64,000 nucleotides of DNA from Pandoraea horticolens (GTDB taxonomy: Bacteria; Pseudomonadota; Gammaproteobacteria; Burkholderiales; Burkholderiaceae): contig NZ_CABPSM010000013.1 of assembly GCF_902459555.1 (NCBI RefSeq), forward strand, positions 62,001 through 126,000. Reading direction: 5' to 3'. A program made the position numbers and the translations under genes. Under the pieces are notes generated by a model. It was not told where the DNA came from. It saw only the letters and a list, made by a program, of their open reading frames with translations, and did not search any database. Of the stretch, positions 49,738-58,358 are shown piece by piece (position 1 is the stretch's first letter; every line of letters starts with the position of its first letter).

Positions 49738-51261
49738 TCAAGGCTCAACGCGTTGAGCCGACATCTTGGTGCTCACTCCGAAGGCGATCCGACTGAGCAG
49801 TGCCAAAAGCCAGGCGCCAGCCATGCCGTAGAGCATCACCCACTCGAAACCGCAGACGAGCGCTGCGTGTGCCATTGCAAGATCCGTGCTGGTTGTGAAC
49901 CCTGCAAATTCACCGGCCGCAACCTGCTCAGCGAGCCGCTGCGAGGTTGCGGCATCCCATCCCTCCGGCAATGCCCGAGCGAGCCTGCTGTGAACACCTT
50001 CAAGAAGCAGGAATCCCATGACGGCGATGTTGATCGCGAGGCTGATCAGTCGTGCGCTCATGTCGATACCGGATGCCATGCCCGCACGATTCGGCGAAAC
50101 GGCTCCCGTCGCCGTGTTCGTGGCCGGCGTATTCGTTAGACCAAGGCCGGTGCCGCACAGGACGCACCCTGGCAGCATCGCCAGCCAGCCCGCGAGGGGA
50201 GCGCCAGTTCCGAGTTTCATCAGTAGGAAGCCAAGACCGATGGTGAACATGCCGAGCGGAATGACGCGTTTCGCGCCGTATTTCGCGGCGAGGCGTTCGG
50301 CGAGCGGCGGCACCAACAGCGTCGGCAACGTATAGCTCAGCAAGGCCAGTCCGGCGACCAGGCCGTCGTAACCCAGCACACCGTGAAAGTAGATCGGCAG
50401 ATAGATCATGAACGGCCAGTAGCTGAAGTTCATTCCCATCGAGCCGAACATGGCGCCCGAGAATGCGCGAATCCGGAACACTGAAAAATCGAACGTTGGG
50501 CGCTCGGTGCGCATCTCGATAACAACGAACATGACGAAGCTGATGAGCGCTAATAGCAGCATGCCCAGCGCGGGCCGACTGCCCCAGCCAAGAGCCGCGC
50601 CTTGGGTAATGAAGTACACGAGGCAAAAGCTCGAGATCGACAGCGTGAGGATCCCGCCGATATCGAGCGTTTGCGCATGCGGATCGCGCGACTCCTGCAC
50701 GCCTGATACCGTGAGCCAGAGCGCGACCATCGAGATCAGCACGTGCACGAGGAAGACCCAGGACCAATAGGTAAGCGCAACAATTGCGCCGCCAACCATC
50801 GGGCCGAAGCCAAGACCGATGCCGAAGATGATGCCCCACACACCGAACGCCCGGCTGCGCTCGCGTCCTTCTTGAAACTGGTGGGACAGGATTGCCACCT
50901 GACAGATCAGCATGGCGCCGCCGGCCACCCCTTGCAGGAAGCGGCTGACGATCAACACCGAGGTGGTCTGGGCAAGGCCGCACGCCAGCGACGTGATCGC
51001 GAACAGCACGATGCTGATTGCGTAGACGCGTTTGCGGCCGAAACGATCCGCCAGCGATCCAGTCGCCATCAGCACGGTAGTGCAGGCCAGCGTGTAGGCA
51101 TTCATGATCCATTGGAGCGCCTTGAAGTCGGCATGCAGGTCGGCGGCCAGGGTCGGCAGTACGGCAGGAACGCTGGAGATTTCCAAGCCGAACATCAGCG
51201 CGGTAAGACAGACCGCCGCGAGGGCGAATTCGTTGTTTAGGGAACGTTTCATCAGAGCCAT
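49738..51261 (-). CDS. MFS drug/proton antiporter, DHA2 (14 TM)
   Basis: A 507-residue exporter. TM1 is LMFGLEISSVPAVLPTLAADLH, followed by LQWIMNAYTLACTTVLM. Motif A is GSLADRFGRKRVY and the antiporter motif C is GLGFGPMVGGAIV. The 14-helix length fits the EmrB/QacA group. It is convergent with the GST gene and divergent from a LysR gene at 51419, which probably regulates it. As with the exporter at 173-1585, no membrane-fusion or outer-membrane partner is encoded beside it. The substrate is unknown. Confidence 0.9.
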   Translation of the reverse strand: MALMKRSLNNEFALAAVCLTALMFGLEISSVPAVLPTLAADLHADFKALQWIMNAYTLACTTVLMATGSLADRFGRKRVYAISIVLFAITSLACGLAQTTSVLIVSRFLQGVAGGAMLICQVAILSHQFQEGRERSRAFGVWGIIFGIGLGFGPMVGGAIVALTYWSWVFLVHVLISMVALWLTVSGVQESRDPHAQTLDIGGILTLSISSFCLVYFITQGAALGWGSRPALGMLLLALISFVMFVVIEMRTERPTFDFSVFRIRAFSGAMFGSMGMNFSYWPFMIYLPIYFHGVLGYDGLVAGLALLSYTLPTLLVPPLAERLAAKYGAKRVIPLGMFTIGLGFLLMKLGTGAPLAGWLAMLPGCVLCGTGLGLTNTPATNTATGAVSPNRAGMASGIDMSARLISLAINIAVMGFLLLEGVHSRLARALPEGWDAATSQRLAEQVAAGEFAGFTTSTDLAMAHAALVCGFEWVMLYGMAGAWLLALLSRIAFGVSTKMSAQRVEP

Positions 51262-51418
51262 CGGGATCAGATTGACCCACAGGGCGATAGCGGCCCTGTG
51301 AGGCGGAGCGGCGAGTGGCTGACAAGCAGCCAGCGCCGGGGGTTACAGGTACTATATCGGGAGTTAAATTCCCCATTGCTGAAGTTTTTTCCCGGCAATG
51401 AGGCTATGGAGGCCCCAA

Positions 51419-52324
51419 TTGATTGGCAAACTCGATGGTGTCGATGTCTTCGTCCAAGTGGTCGAAGCTGGCAGCTTTACGGAGGCGGCCGAACGGCTGC
51501 ATATCACGCGCTCGGCGGTCGGCAAGGTCGTGACGAGGCTTGAGGCGCGACTGGGCACGCGACTGCTTCATCGCACGACGCGCAACCAGACGCTAACGGA
51601 GGCGGGACGGGCCTATTACGACCGATGCGTTCGGGCGCTAGCGGAGCTTCATGCTGGCGAGGCAGAACTCGAGAGCGGCGCGAGTGAGCCGCGTGGCCGG
51701 TTGCGCGTGAGCGCACCCACTGCCTTTGGTCACCGCTGCGTCGCGCCCGTGCTGTTCGCCCTGACTCGAAAGCACCCAGAGCTACAGGTCCACATTTCGT
51801 TTTCAGATCGCGCGGTGGATCTGGTCGAGGAGGGATTCGATCTGGCCGTACGCATTGGCGATGTGGGCGGCACAGGGCGACTGGCTTCTCGTCGCATCGG
51901 TGTCCAGAACCAGAGCATCGGCGCGGCGCCCTCGTACCTTGCCCAGCACGGCGCGCCGGTGGCAGTGGAGGACTTTGCCCGGCACGTCGGTGTCACGTAT
52001 GCACGTGCGGGCGCGGTGATGCCCTGGACCGTACTCGAACCGGATGGAATGGCGAAGGAGTTGCCAATTTGCGGGCAACTCAGCATGGACGACGTGCAGG
52101 CCGTCGCCGACGCGGGGTGCGACGGTTTGGGGCTCGTGCAGTTGCCCTGTTGGTTGTTGTCGCACTACGTCACCACGGGCGAACTGGTTGCCGTGCGCGA
52201 GCGTTGCGCCGCACGGCCACTGGACATTCACGTGGTCTGGCCACGTACACCGTATCTGCCGTCGAAGACGCGGTTTGCGATTGAAGCGCTTGCCACGCAG
52301 ATTCCGACCGGTCGACTCGATTGA
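51419..52324 (+). CDS. LysR-family regulator
   Basis: A LysR protein of about 301 residues, CrgA-like: LDGVDVFVQVVEAGSFTEAAERLHITRSAVGKVVTRLEARLGTRLL, then EPRGRLRVSAPTAFGHRCVAPVLFALTRKHPEL and VEEGFDLAVRIGD in the effector domain. The TTG at 51419 is preferred because GGAGG lies six bases upstream; the ATG at 51398 has no ribosome-binding site and would add seven residues. It is divergent from the DHA2 exporter and likely controls it. Confidence 0.87.
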   Translation: MIGKLDGVDVFVQVVEAGSFTEAAERLHITRSAVGKVVTRLEARLGTRLLHRTTRNQTLTEAGRAYYDRCVRALAELHAGEAELESGASEPRGRLRVSAPTAFGHRCVAPVLFALTRKHPELQVHISFSDRAVDLVEEGFDLAVRIGDVGGTGRLASRRIGVQNQSIGAAPSYLAQHGAPVAVEDFARHVGVTYARAGAVMPWTVLEPDGMAKELPICGQLSMDDVQAVADAGCDGLGLVQLPCWLLSHYVTTGELVAVRERCAARPLDIHVVWPRTPYLPSKTRFAIEALATQIPTGRLD

Positions 52325-52379
52325 CGCAACGTGTGGGGACACAGCGGGGTGATTGAGAGAGGGCGTCTGCCCCTCTCCC

Positions 52380-52393
52380 CCGGCGAAAGCCGG
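52380..52393. terminator. GNRA-capped hairpin between convergent genes
   Basis: CCGGC-GAAA-GCCGG forms a 5-bp stem with a stable GAAA tetraloop about 55 bases after the LysR stop, flanked by C-rich then G-rich sequence that may extend the stem. There is no U-tract. The role as terminator is inferred from position. Confidence 0.45.
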
Positions 52394-52438
52394 CCGGGGC
52401 CGAACACACACGCCAGGCCGATTTTGGGTGTCACACGG

Positions 52439-52675
52439 CTAACCAACAACATTGAAGAAGGCGACCGAGGTGACTAGGACAATGGCCGCCCAAGCCCGAA
52501 AGCTGTCGTTTGTAAACCTATCCTCCGGCACCTGAAACACAAAAATCGCGACAAGTACCGCGATCTGCATCACCAAGGCCCCGCGACAAGCAACGCGCAG
52601 GCTAAGTCGCAAACGAACGGCTAGCAATGGCCAGATTTGCCGGAGTGACGCGGCGAGCATCGTGGCGCATTTCAT
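52439..52675 (-). CDS. Small hypothetical membrane protein
   Basis: A 78-residue protein with two hydrophobic stretches (VMQIAVLVAIFVFQV near 35-49 and WAAIVLVTSVAFFNVVG at the C-terminus) and a basic N-terminal half. GGAG lies eight bases before the ATG, which supports translation. It follows the cation-efflux gene on the same strand after 77 bases and may be cotranscribed. No family is recognised. Confidence 0.5.
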   Translation of the reverse strand: MKCATMLAASLRQIWPLLAVRLRLSLRVACRGALVMQIAVLVAIFVFQVPEDRFTNDSFRAWAAIVLVTSVAFFNVVG

Positions 52676-52752
52676 GACGTTGTCTCCGTTGGGATCTATC
52701 GCTGTGATTCAATTGTTGGAAACGCGAATAGCTCGCACGTATGGCGTGCAGA

Positions 52753-53628
52753 TCAAAGCCGCGCTGCCGGCACGGGATCCACGTGCGTCATGACGTCCAG
52801 GACTTTGGGTATCGCTTTGAGTCGGCGATGCACGGATTCTGCGATCTGGTGGCCATCTCGCACCGACAGGAATTCGTCCACTTCGATGTGAATGTCGACG
52901 AGGACAAAATCGCCCACGGTGCGCGTACGAAGATCGTGAAATCCGCGCACGCCACTCACGCCGGCAACTGCATGTTCGATTGCCAATATTTCTTCATCTG
53001 CGGCTGAGTGATCCATGAGGTCGCTCATCGCGGCCCATCCAATCTGCCCCCCCATTTGCGCGATCATTGCCGCGACAATCAGGGAAGCGATCGGGTCTCC
53101 CAAGGGAAATCCGAATGAGTTCGCAAGAATGCCGGCCAGCACCACGAGCGACGAGGCCGCATCGGATCTTGCGTGCCACGCATTCGCAATCAGCATTTTC
53201 GAGTCGACACGCCGGCCAACCGTGAGCATGTAACGGAACAGCAGCTCCTTCGCGAGCAGCGCGAGAGCGGCAGCCCAGATAGCCGACGCGTGAACCACAG
53301 GAATGGAAGCCGGGCTGAGCAAGCGGGTCACCGCCGTCCATCCGATGCCAGCCGCAACGCCAAGCATGAGCACACCAAGAAGCAACGAAGCTGCCGTCTC
53401 GAATCGGTAGTGGCCGTAGGGATGATTGGCGTCAGGGGCCAGCCTGCTTTGGCGGTTGGCCGCGATCACAACGAAGTCCGAAATCAGATCGGAAAGCGAG
53501 TGGATGCCGTCAGCCACAAGCGCCTGAGACCTGGCCAGTAGCCCGATGACCACTTGGGCGATCGACAAGACAAGATTGACCCAAACGCTGACTAGCGTGC
53601 TGCGTATTGCTGCGTCATGACGATCCAT
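52753..53628 (-). CDS. Cation diffusion facilitator (CDF) metal exporter
   Basis: A 291-residue metal:H+ antiporter exporting Zn2+, Co2+, Fe2+ or Mn2+. The TM2 metal site is ADGIHSLSDLISD (D-x3-x-x-D type). TM5 carries NAWHARSDAASS (H-x3-D), completing the tetrahedral site, and HPYGHYRFETAASL is the conserved loop after TM2. The cytoplasmic C-terminal domain ends with HQIAESVHRRLKAIPKVLDVMTHVDP. The HxxxD in TM5 favours zinc or cobalt-type selectivity, but this is not decisive. The ATG at 53628 is preceded by AAGGGA at good distance; the GTG at 53643 is less likely. Confidence 0.92.
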   Translation of the reverse strand: MDRHDAAIRSTLVSVWVNLVLSIAQVVIGLLARSQALVADGIHSLSDLISDFVVIAANRQSRLAPDANHPYGHYRFETAASLLLGVLMLGVAAGIGWTAVTRLLSPASIPVVHASAIWAAALALLAKELLFRYMLTVGRRVDSKMLIANAWHARSDAASSLVVLAGILANSFGFPLGDPIASLIVAAMIAQMGGQIGWAAMSDLMDHSAADEEILAIEHAVAGVSGVRGFHDLRTRTVGDFVLVDIHIEVDEFLSVRDGHQIAESVHRRLKAIPKVLDVMTHVDPVPAARL

Positions 53629-53852
53629 AATTTCCCTTCGCACGGGGTTGGGTGGATAGTGGCTTTTCTCCCGGCGAAGCGAACGATATTTTAAAGTCAG
53701 GAATTTTTCAAGCGCATGATATTAAAACGTTTTTGATACTGATAATCGTTCCTATGCGCAATTACAAAAAAGCAAATTTCTTGAACGACCTAATTCTTCG
53801 CTAAGCTTAATAAATGCATAATTCACTATCCACTCAAACTGAAGGTTGAATA

Positions 53853-54407
53853 GTGAATAAGCGAACTTCATTCGGCGTTGTTGCCCGAGCATTTCATTGG
53901 GTCATGGTACTGTTGCTCATAGCCCAATATACGGTGGCGTGGACGATGCCGGATATCCACCGGGGAACCCTACCCATCGGCTTGGTCGGATGGCATCTGT
54001 CTATTGGGACTGCCCTGCTTGCATTGGTGTTGGCGCGATTACTGTGGCGAATGACTCACCCGGTACAGAGTGCATCAAACACGCCACTATTGAACGCGCT
54101 TGCCGGAGCCGGGCATGCGGCGATCTACGTCTTGCTGTTTGCCGTTCCCATTATGGGCTGGATCAACGCTTCGTCGCGCGGTTATGCGGTTCAGCTGTTC
54201 GGTACCGTAACGTTGCCGTCATTATCGACAGAAGGCTCGACGCTTGGTCATGCGATGGGCGACATTCATGTCTATGGATCGTACATTCTGCTTGGAATCG
54301 TCGGGATCCATGTTCTCGCCGCCCTGTACCACCGTTTGATTCTGCGAGACGGCGTCATGGAGCGAATGCTCCCGCTCTCCAATAAGAAGTGGCGCTCGAT
54401 CGAATGA
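53853..54407 (+). CDS. Cytochrome b561 family protein
   Basis: A 184-residue four-helix membrane cytochrome binding two b-type haems. Candidate ligands are the His residues of ARAFHWVMV (TM1), GWHLSIG (TM2) and GDIHVYGSYILLGIVGIHVLAAL (TM4 region), with GHAAIYVLLFAVPIMGW as TM3. Such proteins pass electrons from quinol or superoxide in the inner membrane. The start is a GTG with GAAGG seven bases upstream. The upstream region 53720-53850 is strikingly AT-rich and contains GATAATCGTT, vaguely like part of a Fur box. It is divergent from the CDF exporter. Confidence 0.9.
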   Translation: MNKRTSFGVVARAFHWVMVLLLIAQYTVAWTMPDIHRGTLPIGLVGWHLSIGTALLALVLARLLWRMTHPVQSASNTPLLNALAGAGHAAIYVLLFAVPIMGWINASSRGYAVQLFGTVTLPSLSTEGSTLGHAMGDIHVYGSYILLGIVGIHVLAALYHRLILRDGVMERMLPLSNKKWRSIE

Positions 54408-54599
54408 CGATCTGGACTTCCCCGCTCTCGATGTACTCGCAAGCGACACTCAATGCCATTGCGAGACGTTTGAATAAATGCCCTGGGGGAGACACCATTG
54501 ACCAGGACACGAATCGCCCTGATCAATGTCCGACATCCGCGCATCAGGTCCGTGTTGCACATTGAGGGGCTGCGCCACAGCGGCCCCCGATACGCAGCA

Positions 54600-55061
54600 T
54601 CAACCCGGATTTTTAGACTTGTTGTCGATTGGAATCCGAATGAAATATATGTCCCAGTCGGATTCTCCCGTCCTCGTGAAGCCATGCCGCATGTAAAAGC
54701 GAATGGAGTCACTGTCTCTGAGAGCCCCTACAGTGAGAGGTAAAGACTTTTCGTCGGCTTGCCGAAAGATCGACGCCAGGACCAGGGCTCCTATGCCCTT
54801 TCGTTGATTGCCGGGTGTGACGTAGAGATGGTCTAGCGCTATATGGTCGGGGGCGAAAGTTATCGATACGAAGCCGACCGGCTGGCCGTCAACAATAATG
54901 AACTTGCATTGCGACGGCTCAAAACTTGAAAGGAAGCGGTCTCGAGCCCGTTGCGGATCGAACCGTCCGACTCGCTCGAGACTCTCCTGCATGGCGCTAA
55001 TGCGAATCCGCACCAATGTCTCGGCATCGGAGTCCTTGGTGGGAGCAAATGTCAATCGCAT
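54600..55061 (-). CDS. GNAT N-acetyltransferase
   Basis: A 153-residue GNAT: MRLTFAPTKDSDAETLVRIRISAMQESLERVGRF at the N-terminus, then FAPDHIALDHLYVTPGNQRKGIGALVLASIFRQA containing the acetyl-CoA loop Q-R-K-G-I-G, and SIRFYMRHGFTRTGES as the last strand. The start at 55061 has AAGGAGA eight bases upstream, better than the codon at 55091. It is a single gene with unknown substrate. Confidence 0.87.
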   Translation of the reverse strand: MRLTFAPTKDSDAETLVRIRISAMQESLERVGRFDPQRARDRFLSSFEPSQCKFIIVDGQPVGFVSITFAPDHIALDHLYVTPGNQRKGIGALVLASIFRQADEKSLPLTVGALRDSDSIRFYMRHGFTRTGESDWDIYFIRIPIDNKSKNPG

Positions 55062-55246
55062 GGGTTGCACTCTCCTTGTTGCCGAAGGCAATTTCTCGAT
55101 GTAAGTCCGAGCCAGTCTATCTCAATGATGGCGTGGGACTTTTTCTAACGGGTAGTCAGGTGTTGCGCGTAAAAAGCGCCATTGCCCAGACAACCGCATT
55201 ATGTACTACGGTTCGCCTGCCGCCTCCATGCCCCTTTATGCGCCCA

Positions 55247-55978
55247 TCACCAAAATACTCGGAAGTAGCCCCGCGGCATTAGAAGGCGCTCCGCGGTTGA
55301 CGCAGCCTGCTGGCCGCCTGCATCGGCCCCACTTGCCCCACCAGAACCACCAGGACGGCCAACGACGATTCCGCCTGATGGCGCCCCACCTGTGGACTGG
55401 CTCTGCCCATCGCCATGCCGCGCTTCACTCAGCCGGGTCGCAACCTCTCGGGCTTCTTCAGCGAACGCCCACAGCCGGGCGGCAAGGTCGGGCGCTTTCA
55501 ACCCGGCAATCAGGATGACCCTGGAGATCTTGCCGTTGTCGGCAACCTCGACGGTGGAGGCTGCGAACTCGCGGAAGACCTTGTCCTTTGGAAGCCCCGC
55601 ATTGCCCTTTGTCAGCTTGCCCCGATGCGCCACGAAGATGTCGCCTCGGCCATCCTTGACAAAGGCACCGGCCGTACGCCGGTTATAAGTGCCAGCCGGA
55701 AAGTTCAACTGGACAGCTATCTCGATCCGCTTCGTACTTCCCGGTTCTGCGCGAAGCACGAGGTTAAGGCGTTTGTCCGGCGCGACGTGCGGCGACCAAG
55801 CCCGGACACTGGTGCCAGCGCGCGCCTCGAAGTACACCGTGCCGGTGTGGTGACCGGCTGGGTAGGTTATCTCGCGGCTCTCTTCGTATTGGAGGGTCGC
55901 ACGCAATTGCTTCGCAAGTTGCTCGTTCAGTCGCGAGATGTCCGCGATGTCTGTGACCACCTCGAAAGCTTCATCCAC
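55247..55978 (-). CDS. Hypothetical protein with Gly-rich linker
   Basis: A 243-residue protein I do not recognise. Residues 1-190 are a globular, beta-rich then helical domain (NFPAGTYNRRTAGAFVKDGRGDIFVAHRGKLTKGN, FREFAASTVEVADNGKISRVILIAGL, LAARLWAFAEEAREVATRL). Residues about 190-225 are a Gly/Ser/Ala-rich flexible linker, followed by the tail MPRGYFRVFW. The tail is short, so the gene may be truncated or joined to a remnant. The ribosome-binding site GGAG is ten bases from the ATG. It is isolated, with no partner that suggests function. Confidence 0.6.
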   Translation of the reverse strand: MDEAFEVVTDIADISRLNEQLAKQLRATLQYEESREITYPAGHHTGTVYFEARAGTSVRAWSPHVAPDKRLNLVLRAEPGSTKRIEIAVQLNFPAGTYNRRTAGAFVKDGRGDIFVAHRGKLTKGNAGLPKDKVFREFAASTVEVADNGKISRVILIAGLKAPDLAARLWAFAEEAREVATRLSEARHGDGQSQSTGGAPSGGIVVGRPGGSGGASGADAGGQQAASTAERLLMPRGYFRVFW

Positions 55979-56228
55979 TGCTATCTCCCTGCTACCTCAG
56001 TTTGCTAAGCATCCGTTCTGGCTGGGCGCGGTCCGAGCCCCCCCCACAAAGATCGAGAACTTGCGGTTGAACAACCGCTTCCGGGTCGCGAATTCCCCGC
56101 TACGTAGGGCTGCAACGGGTCGCAAGCCACCGCTTGGGAACGGCGGCAACCGGCGGTGGATTCAACCAGTCGACACCGTGATCCGGTTCGTCGACAATTG
56201 CACCGTCGCCTGCGTTCGCAGGCCACCG

Positions 56229-56846
56229 ATGGATACGTCAATGCCGATCACGGAAATGCTGCATCCGCCATATGGGACCATCATTGTGCTCAACGGTCCG
56301 AGCAGTGCCGGCAAAAGCACCCTGTCCAAGTATTTGTGTGAGAACTTGGCTGAACATCATTTGCACATCGAGCTGGACGCGTTCCGAAACATGGAGCCGG
56401 CTAACTATTGGGATGTCGAGAAGCAGATGACACAGGTTCGCGTGGCCGCGCTATGCCGAGCCATCAATGCCACGGCCGCGACCTTTTCCAGGCACGGCCA
56501 GGCCGTGATCGTCGATCACGTCCTTTCATCCGATGCGTGGCACTACATGCTTGAGGACTTGATCGGTCTCCCGGTTCTCACAGTCGGCGTCTTTTGTTCG
56601 CTCGACATATTGACCGAGCGCGAGCTTACGCGTGGCGATCGCAAGATCGGACTGGCCAAGTCTCAATTCGATTCGATTCACGCTAACCGGCACTATGATT
56701 ACGTCGTGGACACGTCGTCTTCGAGCGCACTCGATTGCGCCCAGTCCGTACTGGAATGGTTACAACGCCGACCGACTCCCACTGCATTCGCAAAGATGCA
56801 CCCGCAATTTTCCGACAACGCAAACTTGACGAAAACTGGCCAATAG
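56229..56846 (+). CDS. Chloramphenicol phosphotransferase-like P-loop kinase
   Basis: A 205-residue P-loop protein. The Walker A motif is LNGPSSAGKSTLSKYL; then come LHIELDAFRN (an Asp in the catalytic-base position), VIVDHVLSS, and the lid-like LTERELTRGDRKIGLAKSQFDSIHANRHYDYVVDTS. This order is that of the CPT family, whose founder phosphorylates chloramphenicol in Streptomyces; most relatives have unknown substrates. The start at 56229 (MDTSMPITEMLHPP) or 56241 is preferred. The open frame upstream to 55938 is antisense to the hypothetical gene and has no kinase sequence. Confidence 0.8.
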   Translation: MDTSMPITEMLHPPYGTIIVLNGPSSAGKSTLSKYLCENLAEHHLHIELDAFRNMEPANYWDVEKQMTQVRVAALCRAINATAATFSRHGQAVIVDHVLSSDAWHYMLEDLIGLPVLTVGVFCSLDILTERELTRGDRKIGLAKSQFDSIHANRHYDYVVDTSSSSALDCAQSVLEWLQRRPTPTAFAKMHPQFSDNANLTKTGQ

Positions 56847-56894
56847 TTGCTGGTGGTGGCTGGTCCCCCTTCCTTATGTCCGAACCTCGCAGCG

Positions 56895-57344
56895 TCACCT
56901 AACCGTGTAGCCACGCCCCTCCATACATGCCCCGTACGCTCGCCAGTACGCATCCATCTGCGACATCTTGGCGTTTTGCGCCATCTGGGTTTCTGCGGCA
57001 TAGCGGCCACGCGCTCGCGCGCCGCCGGCAACGGCACCCACGGTTGCCCCGACCGCCGCAGCGTGCCCCACGTCGTTGTGGCCGAGTTCACCAACAACAG
57101 CGCCCGCCGCCGCCCCACGAGCAGCCCCCCTTACGTGGCCGCCCACAGGTGCGGGCGCAGGAGCCGCCTGAGCCGCGACCACTGCCGGATCGATGCCGGT
57201 GTTCTGCTTGGCCCATCCGTAGCATGCACCATCGTCGCTCGCCTGCCGCTCAGGACTCTGACCGTGGCCTGGATAGACGGAGGGCTTCTGGCCGAATGCG
57301 GAGGCCGCGAGCGTCAGACCCAACGCGAATATCACAAATCTCAT
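56895..57344 (-). CDS. Exported glycine-zipper protein
   Basis: A 149-residue protein with a signal peptide (MRFVIFALGLTLAASAFG). It has two cysteines (ACYGWAKQNTGIDP and YGACMEGRGYTV) and a glycine-zipper hairpin, GAARGAAAGAVVGELGHNDVGHAAAVGATVGAVAGGARARG (about 72-112), as in outer-membrane-associated YMGG/Glycine-zipper_2 proteins. AGGAA lies upstream of the ATG. It is 15 bases from the start of no other gene but follows the SphA-like gene end region on the same strand, so coexpression is possible. Role unknown. Confidence 0.8.
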   Translation of the reverse strand: MRFVIFALGLTLAASAFGQKPSVYPGHGQSPERQASDDGACYGWAKQNTGIDPAVVAAQAAPAPAPVGGHVRGAARGAAAGAVVGELGHNDVGHAAAVGATVGAVAGGARARGRYAAETQMAQNAKMSQMDAYWRAYGACMEGRGYTVR

Positions 57345-57359
57345 GAGAATTTCCTGTTG

Positions 57360-58358
57360 CTAGAAGATGAGAGTGCCCGTTGCCATGAACGTCTGCGTGC
57401 TCTTGAAGCGGTTAGTACTCGAAACGGTCGGCACCCAGCGAGCCGAGAACGAGAGCGGTAGCTTGCCGTCGATCTTCGTGTCGTAGGTCACGATCGGCCC
57501 AAGTGCCACGTCCTGACCACGAAAGCCACCCAGGCGATCGGCAGTGGAACCGGTGTCGTTGCCAAGCTGCTGTGTCGTGCCCACGACAAGGCCGACGCCG
57601 AGACCATTCGAGAACTTCTTCATTCCCATCACGTCGAGCGTGAACAATGGCGCGTTTTGATAACCGGTGGCGTTATTGCGCGTATAGAACTGCACGCCGG
57701 CCACCACGTCGAATTCCAGCCCATATGACGGCACTAACTTCGTATAGGCCACCTGCGGAATGAAGGTCCAATTGTTCAGGCCCGTATTGGCCAGCGCGTT
57801 CGAGTCATAGCGCCCGGTCGGCGCCCAGACGTTGAGCGAGAGCGCAATATGATCGGTCTGCGAGAAATGGTAGCCAGCGATGATCGGCGCGAAGCTGATA
57901 TCGAACAGGTTGGACGCACGCTGCGAGGCAGCCGCGTTGCGTCCGCCCACACCGAGCGATGCCGTGACACTGGTCCACATATAAGGCAACGTGAAACTCG
58001 ATGCGAAATTCCATGCCCCCGTGCCCGTGTCCCAGGTCTTCATGAGCGTGGCAAGCGTGAGGGCAATCTGCCCATCCAGCCCGAGCGAAGTCTTGCCTGC
58101 CACCGGTACCTGCCGGTTTCCGCCGATGCTCCCGTCGAAATAGATCTGTGAGAGATTCGCGATCCAGATCGGCTGGGGCGACACAATCCCGATGCTGGGC
58201 TGCACGGCAGTGCCCGTGATCGGGCGGCCCAGCGCGCCCTCGGTGGCGTGAGCGTGAGTAGCGGCGCCCAACATGGACACCGCGGCGCCGAGCGCGAAAG
58301 CCGGCCGCCTGAGCGAGGCCGCCTTTGGTGAAATCCGGCGAAACAAACGTTGTGGCAT
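57360..58358 (-). CDS. SphA/phenol MetA-type outer-membrane protein
   Basis: A protein of about 332 residues with a signal peptide ending near THAHA and a beta-barrel-like body. The body includes GALGRPITGTAVQPSIGIVSPQPIWIANLSQIYFDG, SFTLPYMWTS, SLNVWAPTGRYD, GLNNWTFIPQVAYTKLVPSYGLEFDVVAGVQFY and the terminal strand FMATGTLIF. This is the Phenol_MetA_deg/SphA family, outer-membrane proteins found near aromatic or hydrophobic-compound catabolism and thought to aid uptake. The start at 58358 has TGAGGA ten bases upstream; an upstream ATG at 58418 adds 20 non-signal residues. No catabolic partner is adjacent. Confidence 0.8.
   Translation of the reverse strand: MPQRLFRRISPKAASLRRPAFALGAAVSMLGAATHAHATEGALGRPITGTAVQPSIGIVSPQPIWIANLSQIYFDGSIGGNRQVPVAGKTSLGLDGQIALTLATLMKTWDTGTGAWNFASSFTLPYMWTSVTASLGVGGRNAAASQRASNLFDISFAPIIAGYHFSQTDHIALSLNVWAPTGRYDSNALANTGLNNWTFIPQVAYTKLVPSYGLEFDVVAGVQFYTRNNATGYQNAPLFTLDVMGMKKFSNGLGVGLVVGTTQQLGNDTGSTADRLGGFRGQDVALGPIVTYDTKIDGKLPLSFSARWVPTVSSTNRFKSTQTFMATGTLIF

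Noticed and set aside
50000-51376. Leftward 458-codon frame overlapping the DHA2 exporter
   Set aside because: Low-complexity Arg/Gly-rich shadow without membrane helices. The exporter frame carries motifs A and C.
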